Shown one piece after another: positions 1 to 9,661 of a stretch of DNA of 28,741 nt; positions within the stretch are counted from its first letter, which is position 1, and each line of letters opens with the position of its first letter. The stretch is from Mesotaenium endlicherianum (Eukaryota > Streptophyta > Zygnematophyceae > Zygnematales > Mesotaeniaceae). The stretch lies in the NCBI GenBank assembly GCA_009602735.1, contig WELA01001870.1:298611-327351 (forward strand). Direction: 5' to 3'. Position numbers and translations under genes: made by a program. The notes below the pieces were generated by a model, which was not told the DNA's origin, did no database searches, and was given only the letters and a program-made list of their open reading frames with translations.

Positions 1-88
1 AGGGGAGAGGGGAGAGGGCGCGGTGGGGGAGGAGACCGAGGCTGGGGTGGGGGGGTGTCTCGCGTGAGTGAGGGAGGGAGAGGCTGAC

Positions 89-1666
89 CCTGTTGCGCAT
101 GAGCTTGTAGGTGCGGCGGATCCTGGAGGGCAGCTGGCTCATGTCGCGGCCCTGCAGGGGCTGGTTCACCAGAAACTTCATCACCACGTTGGTGTTGCCG
201 TCGACGCTGCGCGTAGCACAGCCACAAAGAGGCACGCACAGGCAGGCAGACAGAGGGGTAACAGAGAGAGAGAGAGAGAGAGAACATAAGAGGACTCCCA
301 TTGCCGTCGTGGCGATCACACAAGAACGCTGCTGCTGTCACGGCTCCTACTTCTGCTTTCGCTATGCTCCTGCTGCCGCTATGCTCTTCCTGCAGCTGCA
401 TGCACGTGGTGACAATGGCTGGCTGTGGCGGGGGGCGCATACCTGTCGCCATCGGGGAAGGGAAAGTTGGCGGTGTTCTGGACGACGATCTCAGAGCCGG
501 CAGCAGCGCCCGTGAAGTCAAGCACAAGGTCAACGCGCTCGGCGGGGGCCACCAGGATGCTGCGGATGGCGACAGGCCGCGGCAGGTAGCCGCCGTCGGC
601 GCCGATCTGCCAGAAGCCCATGCCGGTGGAGAGCGAGAGGTTGAAGAAGCGAGCGTTGGCGCCGTTCACGATGCGGATTCGGTACCTGCGTGGGGGGCGG
701 GGCGGGGCGGGGCAGGGCGGGGCGGGGCACAAGCACACGCAGGCACATGCGGCAGGGAGGAGAGAAGAAGAGTCAGGGTCTGAAAAACTCGTGTTGTGCA
801 GCTCGACGAGTGCGGCCCCGGCCCGACGAGCACGCCCAAAAGGGCTCAATGCAGACCGAAAGCGCTGCAGGAGCTTACCAACGGAGATTGAGCTTGGCCA
901 TGGAAAGATGACAGAAAGTGCGGTAACTGACAGCACTGACAGCAGCAGCAGCAGCAGCAGCACGAGGAGCAGGAACAGCAGCACGAGCAGCAGCAGCAAC
1001 AGAATCAGGGGCAGAAGCAGCAGCAGCAGCAGGAGCAGGAGAGCAGGCGGAGGCGCGAGGAGTGTGCGCGCGAGCGTACCTCCGGGGCTCCACATTGAGG
1101 TAGGGCCAAGCCACGCCATTCACCAGAATGTGGTTCCCGAAATACTCGGGCAGCCAGTGCGGATGCACGTCGGGCACGTCGCCGACGTTGCCGTGGTGGA
1201 GAGTCCCGTTCCTATCGTAGCTGTGGTCCTGCGCACAAACAGCCGGCAGGAAAGCGTTTGCTTGCCACGTGTCAGGACGCGAACTGGCTGCCTGCTGAGG
1301 ACATCTAGGGGGGGAGATCTCTCTCGCGTGAGTGAGTCGCAGAAAGAAGCAGCGGCCTGTGGTGAGCGTGCAAGTATCAGTGTGAGTGCTCGCGCTCACA
1401 GCTGCCGGCCAACAGGGCTGAACGAGAGATCCGGAATCGGCGGCAGGTGTCACAGACACAGGCAATGAAGACAGATGTGAGCAAGCACTCCCGCCAGGAG
1501 GGGCAGGCCGTCGAGCTGTCCAGACTTTCAGAACATGTCAGACGTCCAGAGGGAATGCGCAAGCGCGGGGAGAAAGAAACAACATGCGGGGAAAGATACG
1601 GCAAGAGATTGCCCCTGAGCTGCGTCCCTGAACTGGCATCATCCTCGAAAAGGGGGGGGGGGGGGN

Positions 1667-1724
<58 letters not shown>

Positions 1725-4025
1725 TATATGGAGCTGTCAGGGTGGGCGCTGACCTGGAGCATGAGGAGCTTCTCGTAGGGGCCAGCCGGCAGGCGACGGA
1801 TGGCCTTGGAGGACTCCATGCTCTTGCTGCGCAGCACGTAGAAGCCCGCCAGCCCTGCAGGCAAGGGAGCGAGCGAGCGAGCAAGCGGGTAGGCACGCGG
1901 AAGTTTAGCGGGGTATCTCCTGACATGCCAGTGCATGGCGGACGAGGCGACGCACGTGAAGTAGCGCACAGAGAGGTACTGCGGACACAAATGAGACAGA
2001 GGCCTGCAAGTAGGGGGTGACAGAAAACAACTTCACTCAAAGAAGACTCAGAGACACTCTTCCCTGGAAGCTTGAGAGAGAGAGAGAGGGAGAGGGGGAG
2101 AGGGGGGCACACCTGAGAGGACGTTGAGGCGGGTCATGCCCATGGCGTGGTCGTGATACCACAGCAGCGTGGGCTCCTGCCAGTTGGGGTACACGTAGGT
2201 GTTGTTGAAGAACGTGGGACCCTTGTCGCCCTTGGCGGTGATCCATGCGAACGGGTGCCCGTCGACGTGGCTCGGCGCTTCGCCGCCGTGCAGGTGGGTG
2301 ACTGCACGCGCCCACCACAAGGGGACAGGTGTCAGCCAGCTAGCTAACTCGAGCACCGGGTAAGGCTCCCACCAGCGTGCCAAACTGCTGTCAGGGGGAA
2401 CCGGCAGCCAGTGACATCTGACAGCACATGAAGCGTGCACACGTGGGTGCCCTGAGTGCTCTTACTCTGCCCGCCCCAGCGGTCAGTAAGCGGGCGGGTC
2501 TCCCCTCCTCACAAACAACCTCCACCTCAGCAGCAGCTTCAGCAGAGGGCTAAATACCTGCTAAGAGGCCATACACTAGAGCACACACCTGTGGGCACTC
2601 CCCCGTGCTCGGGATTCGCCCAGTTGAGCGTCCGGTCGACGGTGAGGAAGTGGTTGGCGTCCGTGATGTTGTTCACCCACGTCACCGTCGTGGGCGTCCC
2701 CCGCTGCGCCTCGATGATGGGCCCGGGGTAGGACGCCGTCTCCTGGGATGTCCCGTACGCGTACAGCTTGGTGGGCGGCAGGTCCCTGTGCATCTTCTGC
2801 GCACGTTATAAACGCGCGCCACGCACGCACGCACTTGGAGCGTGAGCCGTACCTCTTGAGCCGGCTGCAGAAGGGGGGGGGGGTACACAGACCACAGTTG
2901 GGCGGGGGCCAGGGACGCACTCCGGTGCCGTAACTCAAGCATCATAGCTCGAGTGTCGTGACTCGCTTGTCATGACTCCAGTGCCATAACTACTCGAGTG
3001 TCGTAGCTCGAGTGTCGTAGCTCGAGTGTCGTAGCTCGAGTGGCGTGACTCGGGTCAGCTGCAGGAGGGATGCACGTCACACTTAGGCCAGGGGGGCAGC
3101 GCACTGAAGGGGGAGCATTAGAGGCGACTCAGTCAGCTGCGGGATGGAGGTGCATGCTGCCACACGAGACCTCCCCCCTGCTCTTCAAACTGGTGGAGTA
3201 CGCAGTATGCCAGCTGCCGCCAGCAGGCGTGCTGCCCCCTGCTTGCTTGTCAGGCAGGCCTACTAATAAGGAAAGTGCACATGTGTCGGCGTTGTAAGGG
3301 ACAGGAATGCTTGACAGGCTGAGCTCGTTTTAGCTGATATACACCAGAGCACAGTCACGGCCAACACTCAAACAAGGGCTCTCAGCTTGCTCCCAATGGA
3401 TACTCATCCTTGCAGTAGCTACAAAGGATATTACAGAGCCTACGTGCCCCAGAAGAACCAAAGCTCAATACACGCACATTTCCAGTGTTGCGGGGCAAAG
3501 TTGGTCAGGTCCACAGAAGCAGGGGACAAACATGTGAGGTCATGGCGGATAGGCATCAAGATGACAACCTCTAAGAGCACTCGGCGCCTCTTTCCTAACT
3601 GGCAACCTATTTTGCGAGGTCACAAGTGTCGTGGACATGAATGGGTGTAGTTTGCTAAGCAGCATCTGTGTCTGTGACTGGTGACTGTAAAGTTGTTTCT
3701 GCATGGTATTTGGTCATATTTCACTTGCTCTGTGACTGTCGTAGGCAAACGATAGCAACAGCAACTTGGATCATCTGGCTCTGTGGTAGGGATGAACCTG
3801 GGTAATGGCATGCGCTCCAATAGTGATGGCAGCTCCGGTGGAGCCATCAATAACGGATGGCTGTCTGAAGGCATCGACAAACTTGCAGGGAGGCTCTCCC
3901 ACCACTGGCTGACAGGCCAGGTCAGCGGGTGACTGAGCCGCTACTTCCCTCAGTGAGGCACTTCCCACAAACACCAACATTAGGACGCTGAAGTAACGGC
4001 TCGCATGGCCTCGTGAGGTCGACAT
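89..4025 (-). CDS. Secreted multicopper oxidase, CotA / LPR1 (bilirubin oxidase) type, partial at 3' end
   Basis: Seven exons join in phase on the minus strand: 4025-3798, 2796-2589, 2301-2113, 1854-1754, 1228-1080, 685-443 and 206-89. Every intron is GT-AG, and the joined exons give 412 codons. The protein starts with a signal-peptide-like stretch (residues 1 to about 30, hydrophobic core YFSVLMLVFVG). It continues with KFVDAF..PSVID, HRDLPPT and a cupredoxin domain holding HLHGG (H148, H150) and WYHDHAMG (H195, H197), which are type 2/3 copper ligands. A second cupredoxin domain follows (ILVNGVAWPYLNVEPR, RYRIRIVNGANARFF). The C-terminal HxxHxH and HCH-type copper motifs must lie beyond the left edge. 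The family oxidises phenols, bilirubin or Fe(II) with O2. Bacterial CotA and land-plant LPR1 share this layout, so a secreted ferroxidase or laccase is likely, but the substrate cannot be told. The start is the only ATG that gives a signal peptide in phase. Upstream DNA shows no clear TATA box. Confidence 0.9.
263..283. repeat. (AG)n microsatellite in intron 6 of the multicopper oxidase
   Basis: About ten AG dinucleotides in a row inside the 236-bp intron between exons 6 and 7. On the transcribed strand this is a CT-rich tract upstream of the exon 7 acceptor (AG at 207-208), so it may act as an extended pyrimidine tract. Confidence 0.9.
692..728. repeat. GGGGC-type short tandem repeat at the exon 6 acceptor
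   Basis: Repeats of GGGGC on the plus strand, with one interruption (GGGCA), lie directly upstream of the exon 6 acceptor of the multicopper oxidase (AG at 686-687, minus strand). In the transcript this is a C-rich pyrimidine tract. Confidence 0.8.
938..1048. repeat. Imperfect CAG/AGC trinucleotide repeat in intron 5
   Basis: A run of AGC/CAG triplets interrupted by ACG, AGG and AAC lies inside the intron between exons 5 and 6. It creates long leucine-rich or serine-rich open frames that are not genes. Confidence 0.85.
1652..1723. repeat. 72-bp poly-G run with one undetermined base, intron 4
   Basis: An almost pure G homopolymer with an N at 1666, inside the 525-bp intron between exons 4 and 5 of the multicopper oxidase. 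The length and the N suggest an assembly or base-calling estimate rather than an exact count. It creates artificial glycine or proline open frames on the two strands. Confidence 0.9.
2929..3056. repeat. 14-bp minisatellite in intron 1 of the multicopper oxidase
   Basis: The unit GTAGCTCGAGTGTC repeats at 3003-3016, 3017-3030 and 3031-3044 (last copy GTGGC). Degenerate copies extend to about 2929 and to 3056. It lies in the 1001-bp first intron. The unit contains a CTCGAG palindrome. Confidence 0.85.
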
Positions 4026-5080
4026 AGCTTTAAATTGTCAAAACCCCGCAGTGTGGGCCCTTTCTAGCTGACACTATGGCTTTCACAGGTCAACCTTCTG
4101 TAAGGAATGACTACTAAAGCCTATCCGGCGCAGCAACAATGCCAGAAGATCCCGAGAGCAACCAGAAGCTGCAAACATTCGTGTTAAGTACTTCAGCTTG
4201 CAAAAGCCGCTTGATCCTTGATCGCCTCCCGACGTCTCAAAGTTTGGCTCGCACCAGGATACCTTTTACCAGGCACTATCAGAACTGCACAGAATGGCAC
4301 AGAAGAACGACGCATTGCAAGGTGCAACACGCAGTATGCACTGCGCTGCACTACGCTAAGCTATAGAATGATACCATACGAGTGTGCCCGAAATGTGCGT
4401 CACTTCAGTTGGCAGCTGCTTGAGGCGGCCCCTACGAGATCTTTATGGCCGACATCAACCGACGCGGTCAGAGGATGTCTTGCTGTGAGCAGCTGTAGTC
4501 CGCGATCACCTGTCATCACCTGTAATCGATGGGCATTAATGAGCACAAGCCGGCAGCAGCTACCAGTCCTGTTGATAGCAGTCGAGATCGGGGAAAAACT
4601 TGAAGCAAGCTGAAGCGTGTACCCCAGTGCACCCAGTCCAGTGCTCCCGCTTTGGAACGCCCCAGCATGCTCTAGCACCATCGGGCACAGCCCGGCACGC
4701 TCTGAAGCACTCCAAAGCACTCCGATGCAGTGCAGCTGAGTGCAGCTACCTGAAGTGCTCTGAAGCTGCTATAAAGGGATCTGATGTTGAGATGTGCTCT
4801 TGATCACTCGAGTCTCGAGCACTCTCGAGTCTCGAGTCAACCTGTCTCGGCCTGTCCTCGCTCGTCTCATAAAGACCCTGAATGCTTATTGCGTACCCGG
4901 ATTGAGAGGGACCAGGCTATACAACCGTCGTCGCCACGGGGGGCTAGGCTAGAGCAGCACTTTATTTCCTTCATTCCACTTCTTTCCATTGATATTGAAA
5001 TACCTGTTACCATGTCTTATTATGCATATGTTGGAACATTTCTTCATTATAACAATCCCCCTTCAATAGCAACTCGACTT

Positions 5081-5110
5081 TCAAGCAGGTTCAAGCAGGT
5101 TCAAGCAGGT
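5081..5110. repeat. 10-bp tandem repeat, three perfect copies
   Basis: TCAAGCAGGT is repeated three times without change in intergenic DNA. Confidence 0.95.
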
Positions 5111-5506
5111 ACATATACCCAATATCGAAGTATACCCACATGAAAAGGTTGACGCTTTCGATGATTGCTTTCGACGACGAATGACGACGAAGGTCCGGAT
5201 GGCCATCAATTGTAAGCTTGTAAGCGCGTGCAAGCTTCTACAAATCACTTAGGGTCACTCAGGACAGCTCATGACCAATACAGACCAGTCCACAAATGAT
5301 GACAAGTGAGGACAGCAATTTTCAAGACCACATGACCGCGTGTGCAACACGCGTTGACTGGCAGCTTAAACCATCCCAGAAAAATGGTGTATGTTGGTGT
5401 GCGCAAGATTGTGCTTGGCATGTGCCGGAGTCCAGACTCCACAGCGGGTACGAGCGGGTACCAGGGACCCGCAAACATGAGCAGAAATTAAGGGTGGAAA
5501 TTTAGA

Positions 5507-5590
5507 ACGCTTGAAACCTGCTTCGAAACTGCTTGAAACCGCTTGAAACTGCTTGAAACTACTTGAATTGCTTTAACCTGTGCTTGAAAC
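5507..5590. repeat. Degenerate ~11-bp direct repeats (GCTTGAAAC)
   Basis: At least five imperfect copies of GCTTGAAAC/T spaced by 10 to 12 bases in intergenic DNA. No coding or structural role is visible. Confidence 0.7.
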
Positions 5591-6428
5591 AAGTACAAAT
5601 CAGTTGGAACCGTCCTTGAAAAGTTCGGGAAATCTAGGACTTGTTAGACGTGGTTAGACGTGTGAAGAAAAGTGTGCCAAAGTGTGTCTACCGCTGGTCG
5701 GGGTTTAGAAGCCAAGCGATTTTCGAGCGTGATAGAGTCTGATCACGCTTAACCACGCTTACCCGGACCTTGCGGGTATTATCGGTGAAGGTTGGACGTC
5801 TTTCACGAATCACTCTAAAATCTGTGCTTCAAGTGTCAACTAAACACGTCAAGATTTCACTCGATGCCTTCAGCTGCCTTCGACTTTAAGCGTCCTGATT
5901 GACCTCGCGAAGGCGCTCGAAGGCCCCAAAGCCAGCAAACCGCCATCAAGGGCCCCAGAAGCCAGCGAGTCAAATAAACCTCACTTGGCGTCTACCTTCG
6001 CGATGGAGGTGGTATAAAGAACTAGAAGATGAATCATAAAACACGTGACGGCAAAGAGGAGGTGCATGAAGGTGAGAAGCAGTGAGAAACACAAGTTGTG
6101 ACCTAGTCAGAAAAGTCCTATACCTCGGAAAGAGAAGGTTGCATGAAGTTGAGTAAACTAACCAACAAAGGTAAGTCTTCGCACTCCATATAGGTGGTCT
6201 AGTTGCGAACTAGAGAAAGACAGAGAAAGGCCGCAAATGCATTGAAATGGCACATTGCAAGCAAACAGGAAGTTGCAAAGTACATCTTGAAGTTGTGCAA
6301 GTGGCCAATCGATCCAAATAGATCGACGCGATCCGATGGGACGTAATCCCATATAATTATCGGCGCGCTTCTTGGGGGACCCACTATAGTCTCCTTATTT
6401 CGAGAATGGGACATTTTATCTTAAAATT

Positions 6429-7145
6429 TCTAATGAATCAGTGTATTGGTAGATATGATATCCATTTTGGTCTAACAATTAATTAAGTTTAGTTTGCTAA
6501 ACTTTAGTCAATATTAAGTTTGCTGAATTTTAGTAATATTCAGTAAAATGACTCAGTCAGGTACAGTAGGCAGAAGTTTACCATAGGTAGCTCGCTAACA
6601 CATTCTTGGAAAGTCAGCTCATTGCCGTATACAATATCAGTAAACTGTCTAGTTATGCATCTAAGTGTGATATGCTAGATGAGTGGCCACATGACATCCT
6701 TGGGTGGATGGCGATTCGAGATGACGGGAGATGGCTGTGGATTTGGTCAGCCGAGGTCCTACCGACGTGGCTAACTCCCGGGTAGGTGGTGCCATCGCAC
6801 TTGCCGTTGAACAGTAAAACTCATTCCATGTACATACGCTAGGTAATGCCCTCAAGTTTGGCAATGAAAACGAGGCCAATTTTCTGTACAGCTAACTGAG
6901 AGGACATCTAAATCGAAGACTGCAAGTCGTTACACAAACATCTTACTTACGTTGCTTATGTATGAGTTTACTCATTGCATGATTCATGCTCATAGCTTAC
7001 ATTTGACTCGCAAGTATTACTCTTGCTAGTATTGTGATCTTTTGCTGATTAATAAGTTAGCCAGAGAACACCAGCAAGGTTATTTGTTGATATAAGGATC
7101 TTCTAATTAATTGTTAATTGCCTATTGGTAAGTCGATTCATTTTA
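6429..7145 (+). repeat. 5' LTR of element 1 (old Ty3/gypsy copy)
   Basis: The sequence lines up along its whole length with the LTRs at 18943, 22644 (reverse) and 25920 but is much more diverged. The left end TCTAATGAATC is one base from the family end TGTAATGAATC. The right end GATTCATTTTA is one base from GATTCATTTCA. A primer-binding site and a gag relic follow in the expected order, so this is a 5' LTR. No target duplication can be checked because the element's right end is gone. Confidence 0.88.
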
Positions 7146-7146
7146 G

Positions 7147-7158
7147 TGATATCGGAGC
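7147..7158 (+). other. Primer-binding site of element 1 (initiator Met-tRNA type)
   Basis: TGATATCGGAGC starts two bases after the LTR. It differs at one base from the TGGTATCGGAGC of elements 3 and 4, and at two from the common plant form TGGTATCAGAGC. Confidence 0.8.
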
Positions 7159-7180
7159 TCTTATCACAAATTTCTTTTGT

Positions 7181-8389
7181 ATGATAAAGACGCGTTCTCA
7201 GACTAGTATTTCTTAAAATATGGAGGGTCAGGATAATGAAAACATGAAAACTCGGCGAAGAGCCAAGTTATTGAACCTTGCACTTACGCTGATGCTTGAG
7301 CAGATATTGCGGTAAGAGAAGTAAAAAAAGAAGCGGCAGCTATTACTGTAGTAGCAGTCCAACAGGCAAAGGAAGAACGCGTGAGAATAGAAGCTGAGCA
7401 TTAAGCTAACGAGGAAGAGGATGCAACAACAGAAAGGAGGCGTGAGGCTGATGCCAGGACGGTAGAAGAACTAATGGCAGAAAGGGCCAATCTTCAAAGT
7501 CCACCTCCCAATGTTGCTGTTGATGTACCTCTTGCCTAGATTCGTAGACAAAAAAGTGGAGCGGGCATTGCTAGTGCATTAGCCAAAGGAAATGCCGAGG
7601 CTGCTGTTGAGGAATTCAATGCTACTGCTGCGGCTATGACTATATTGCCACCTCAAAATATCGATCTGGGTGCATTATTTGTTCAAATACAATCTCAGAT
7701 GACTATGATGTATCAGTTCCAGCAGAAGGACAAGAGGATTAAAATCAACAGAGTTCACACTACTGGGGGTGGCAGGGGGCCTATTAGGCCCAAGCCAAAA
7801 TCACCTCAGGACTATGACCCTGAGGGGAACAAAAATTACTACCTAATAAAATTTCTCGGTGATGTAGAGCAGTGGCTGGAGAACTACCCAGACCTGCATG
7901 ATGCTAAGAAGATCAGGCACACCAGTGCTTTCCTGAAAGGCGGCGCAGGAGACTAGTTGCTCTTTTACAAGGAAGAGCGGAAAGCTAACCAACTCAATGA
8001 CCCTACGTGGGTAGAGCTCGTTAAGGAGTTCGTTAAGGAATTGCATGAAAAGTTTGATGTGATCAATCAGCAGGAGAAAGTTATCCATGAAATAATCTCC
8101 TTGACACTGAAGCATATACCACTTCAGTTGCTGAGTTTGCTCAAAATATTCAGGGGAACATAATGAAACAGCCTACCTTGCCGGAGCTGTATAGGCTAGC
8201 ATACTTCAGATATGGCTTGAAGTCTGAGTTCTTGAGTCATTTTACTGAGAGCATGTATGAGAAGCTGACTGACTTTATCCTAGATACTGATGCTTGGGAT
8301 CAACAGCAATTCAACCACAAGCGCCAGAGTAGTGCTTTGGTGGCTAAGATTGCCAAAAAGCCACATGGTTCCTACAATGCCATTGAAGG
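7181..8389 (+). pseudogene. Decayed gag of element 1, 5' part
   Basis: The start ATGATAAAGACGCGTTCTC matches the gag start of element 3 (MVRTRSQTS there, MIKTRSQTS here). Recognisable blocks follow in several frames: an alanine-rich helix region, a PPQNIDLGALF segment at 7636, YDPEGNKNYYLIKFL, and VEQWLENYP. The frame is broken by several shifts and stops. One example is a TAG at about 7954 where element 3 has Trp in the DWW motif. A young chromovirus (element 4) is inserted at 8389/8390, with GAAGG at the breakpoint. The reading resumes at 16880. It cannot encode a working Gag. Confidence 0.9.
8385..8389. repeat. Target-site duplication of element 4, left copy (GAAGG)
   Basis: GAAGG lies directly outside the left LTR and again outside the right LTR. 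Removing element 4 and one copy restores continuity with the gag sequence of element 3 (GTTGAAGGAGACCAGGCTGA there). Confidence 0.95.
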
Positions 8390-8892
8390 TGTAGTGAAAC
8401 AGATAGATAAAGTACTTAGTAAAACAGAATACTTTATCTATTCAAGACAAGGATCTTTGAACACAAGTGGTAGCTTCTTGAAAGAGAGATGGCTTCTTGA
8501 AAGTTAATATATTTCTGGATTTTGGCAAGTACAAGAGTGATTCTCCAATGTCTTTCTATGTTCTAGCTCTTGTTTATATACTTGCTACATAAGTAATTTC
8601 TAGGAAGGTGTATGTTGATGTGTTGGCACCCAACACATCCCAAAACTTGCCACCTCTTTCTAGAATAATGTACACATGTCCTTTTGACCTAAAAATGGCA
8701 CATCTGACTTTTGCCACATGGAGTTCTTCTAGGTCTTTCCTCTAACTTCGAAAATGCCTTGGAAGGTTCAAAGGACATGAACCAAGTTACTAGAGTACCT
8801 ATTCACACTTGACTCCACACAATACTACTCCAAATATATTTGAAAACATTAAAATATATGCAAACTAATATATAATAACTCAAATCACTACA
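8390..8892 (-). repeat. 3' LTR of element 4 (left)
   Basis: 503 bp, matched almost base for base at 16372-16874. It contains a perfect 10-bp hairpin, GATGTGTTGG-CAC-CCAACACATC, at 8617-8639. The polypurine tract abuts its inner end. Confidence 0.97.
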
Positions 8893-8902
8893 TCACCCCC
8901 CC
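8893..8902 (-). other. Polypurine tract of element 4
   Basis: On the minus strand GGGGGGGTGA directly precedes the 3' LTR start TGTAGTG. This is the expected primer for plus-strand DNA synthesis. Confidence 0.8.
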
Positions 8903-8929
8903 GATAGAAAAAGCGACGTCTCGGCGCGT

Positions 8930-9058
8930 CAAGTCAGGTCTTACACATGTGGAGCAAACTAGTCAACAGTTTCAAGTCAGATGCCACACATGTGAAGAGG
9001 ACTAGTCAAAGGCGCCAAGTCAGGTGCTACACATGTAAGGTAGACTAGGCAAGGTCGT
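8930..9058. repeat. 43-bp tandem repeat, three copies, in the 3' untranslated region of element 4
   Basis: Copies start at 8930, 8973 and 9016, each with CAAGTCAG..., ACACATGT and an ACTAGTCA/ACTAGGCA block. The 8893-9661 stretch between the pol stop and the 3' LTR holds no open frame of note. The rest of it appears unique. Confidence 0.85.
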
Positions 9059-9661
9059 AGGTGGTGTGACCTTATTGGCTAGCCTACTCCTTAATGATAA
9101 AGAAAATTGTACAAGTTGGCCCAGAATCTGCCACGAACTCAAAAATTCATAGCGGCCACAGAACTGCTCCAAATCTGAAAATTCGAGTGCCAGACGGACC
9201 GCGTCGGAGAACTCTACCGGGTCACCAAATTTGAGAGCATTCTCATTTCTGGAGTGTCGTTGAGAGCTGAGAGAGTAGGCACTCCTCCAAATCTGTGCAG
9301 AAACTTCTGAAAATCATAAGTCCTTCTATACTTCTCCAAATTCTGCAAACTAAGTCTCAAACTGGGCGCTGTAAGATGTTCTACCAGAGTCTTGAGTTTC
9401 AGAGCATTCCAAGTTCAGGGGAGGGCACAATGTCAGAAGGCATATTCTGCCCTAACAATGCCAGCAGCCTGACCCCCTTCTACTTAGAGCATCATATCTC
9501 TCTCACCAGTGCTCCAAATTGAGCAAACTTGGACTCTAAATGACCGGCTACTCATGGACTACAGCCAGGTAAATTTTCAGAATTTATTATGCAGAGACCT
9601 ATTACCAGTAGCAGTTTTAGTTTTCTGTCCAGAAACTGCGAGAAGAGAAGAGTGTCTAATG

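Larger units (their letters stand above)
4026..6428. other. Intergenic stretch without a supportable gene
   Basis: About 2.4 kb between the start codon of the multicopper oxidase and the first LTR. No open frame looks like a known protein on either strand, and no exon resembles the ligase gene found at 17303. It holds many short local repeats: AGCACTCC/AGTGC-like words at about 4620-4770, CTCGAGT words at 4805-4840, a 10-bp triplet repeat at 5081, and GCTTGAAAC words at about 5510-5590. The promoter of the oxidase must start here, but I see no convincing TATA box. Confidence 0.6.

Noticed and set aside
379-1119. Long minus-strand open frame with a leucine-rich stretch
   Set aside because: It reads exon 6 of the oxidase and then through intron 5, where the CAG-type repeat gives poly-leucine; splice sites at 685/686 explain it better.
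1538-2112. Minus-strand frames with poly-proline
   Set aside because: The proline run is the poly-G tract in intron 4 read as CCC; real exons 3 and 4 lie within and have good splice borders.
4139-4613. Overlapping plus-strand ORFs upstream of the oxidase
   Set aside because: No recognisable motif, and they overlap repetitive words; no evidence of coding.
8930-9058. CRISPR-like array
   Set aside because: Three adjacent 43-bp imperfect repeats without unique spacers, inside a eukaryotic retrotransposon.
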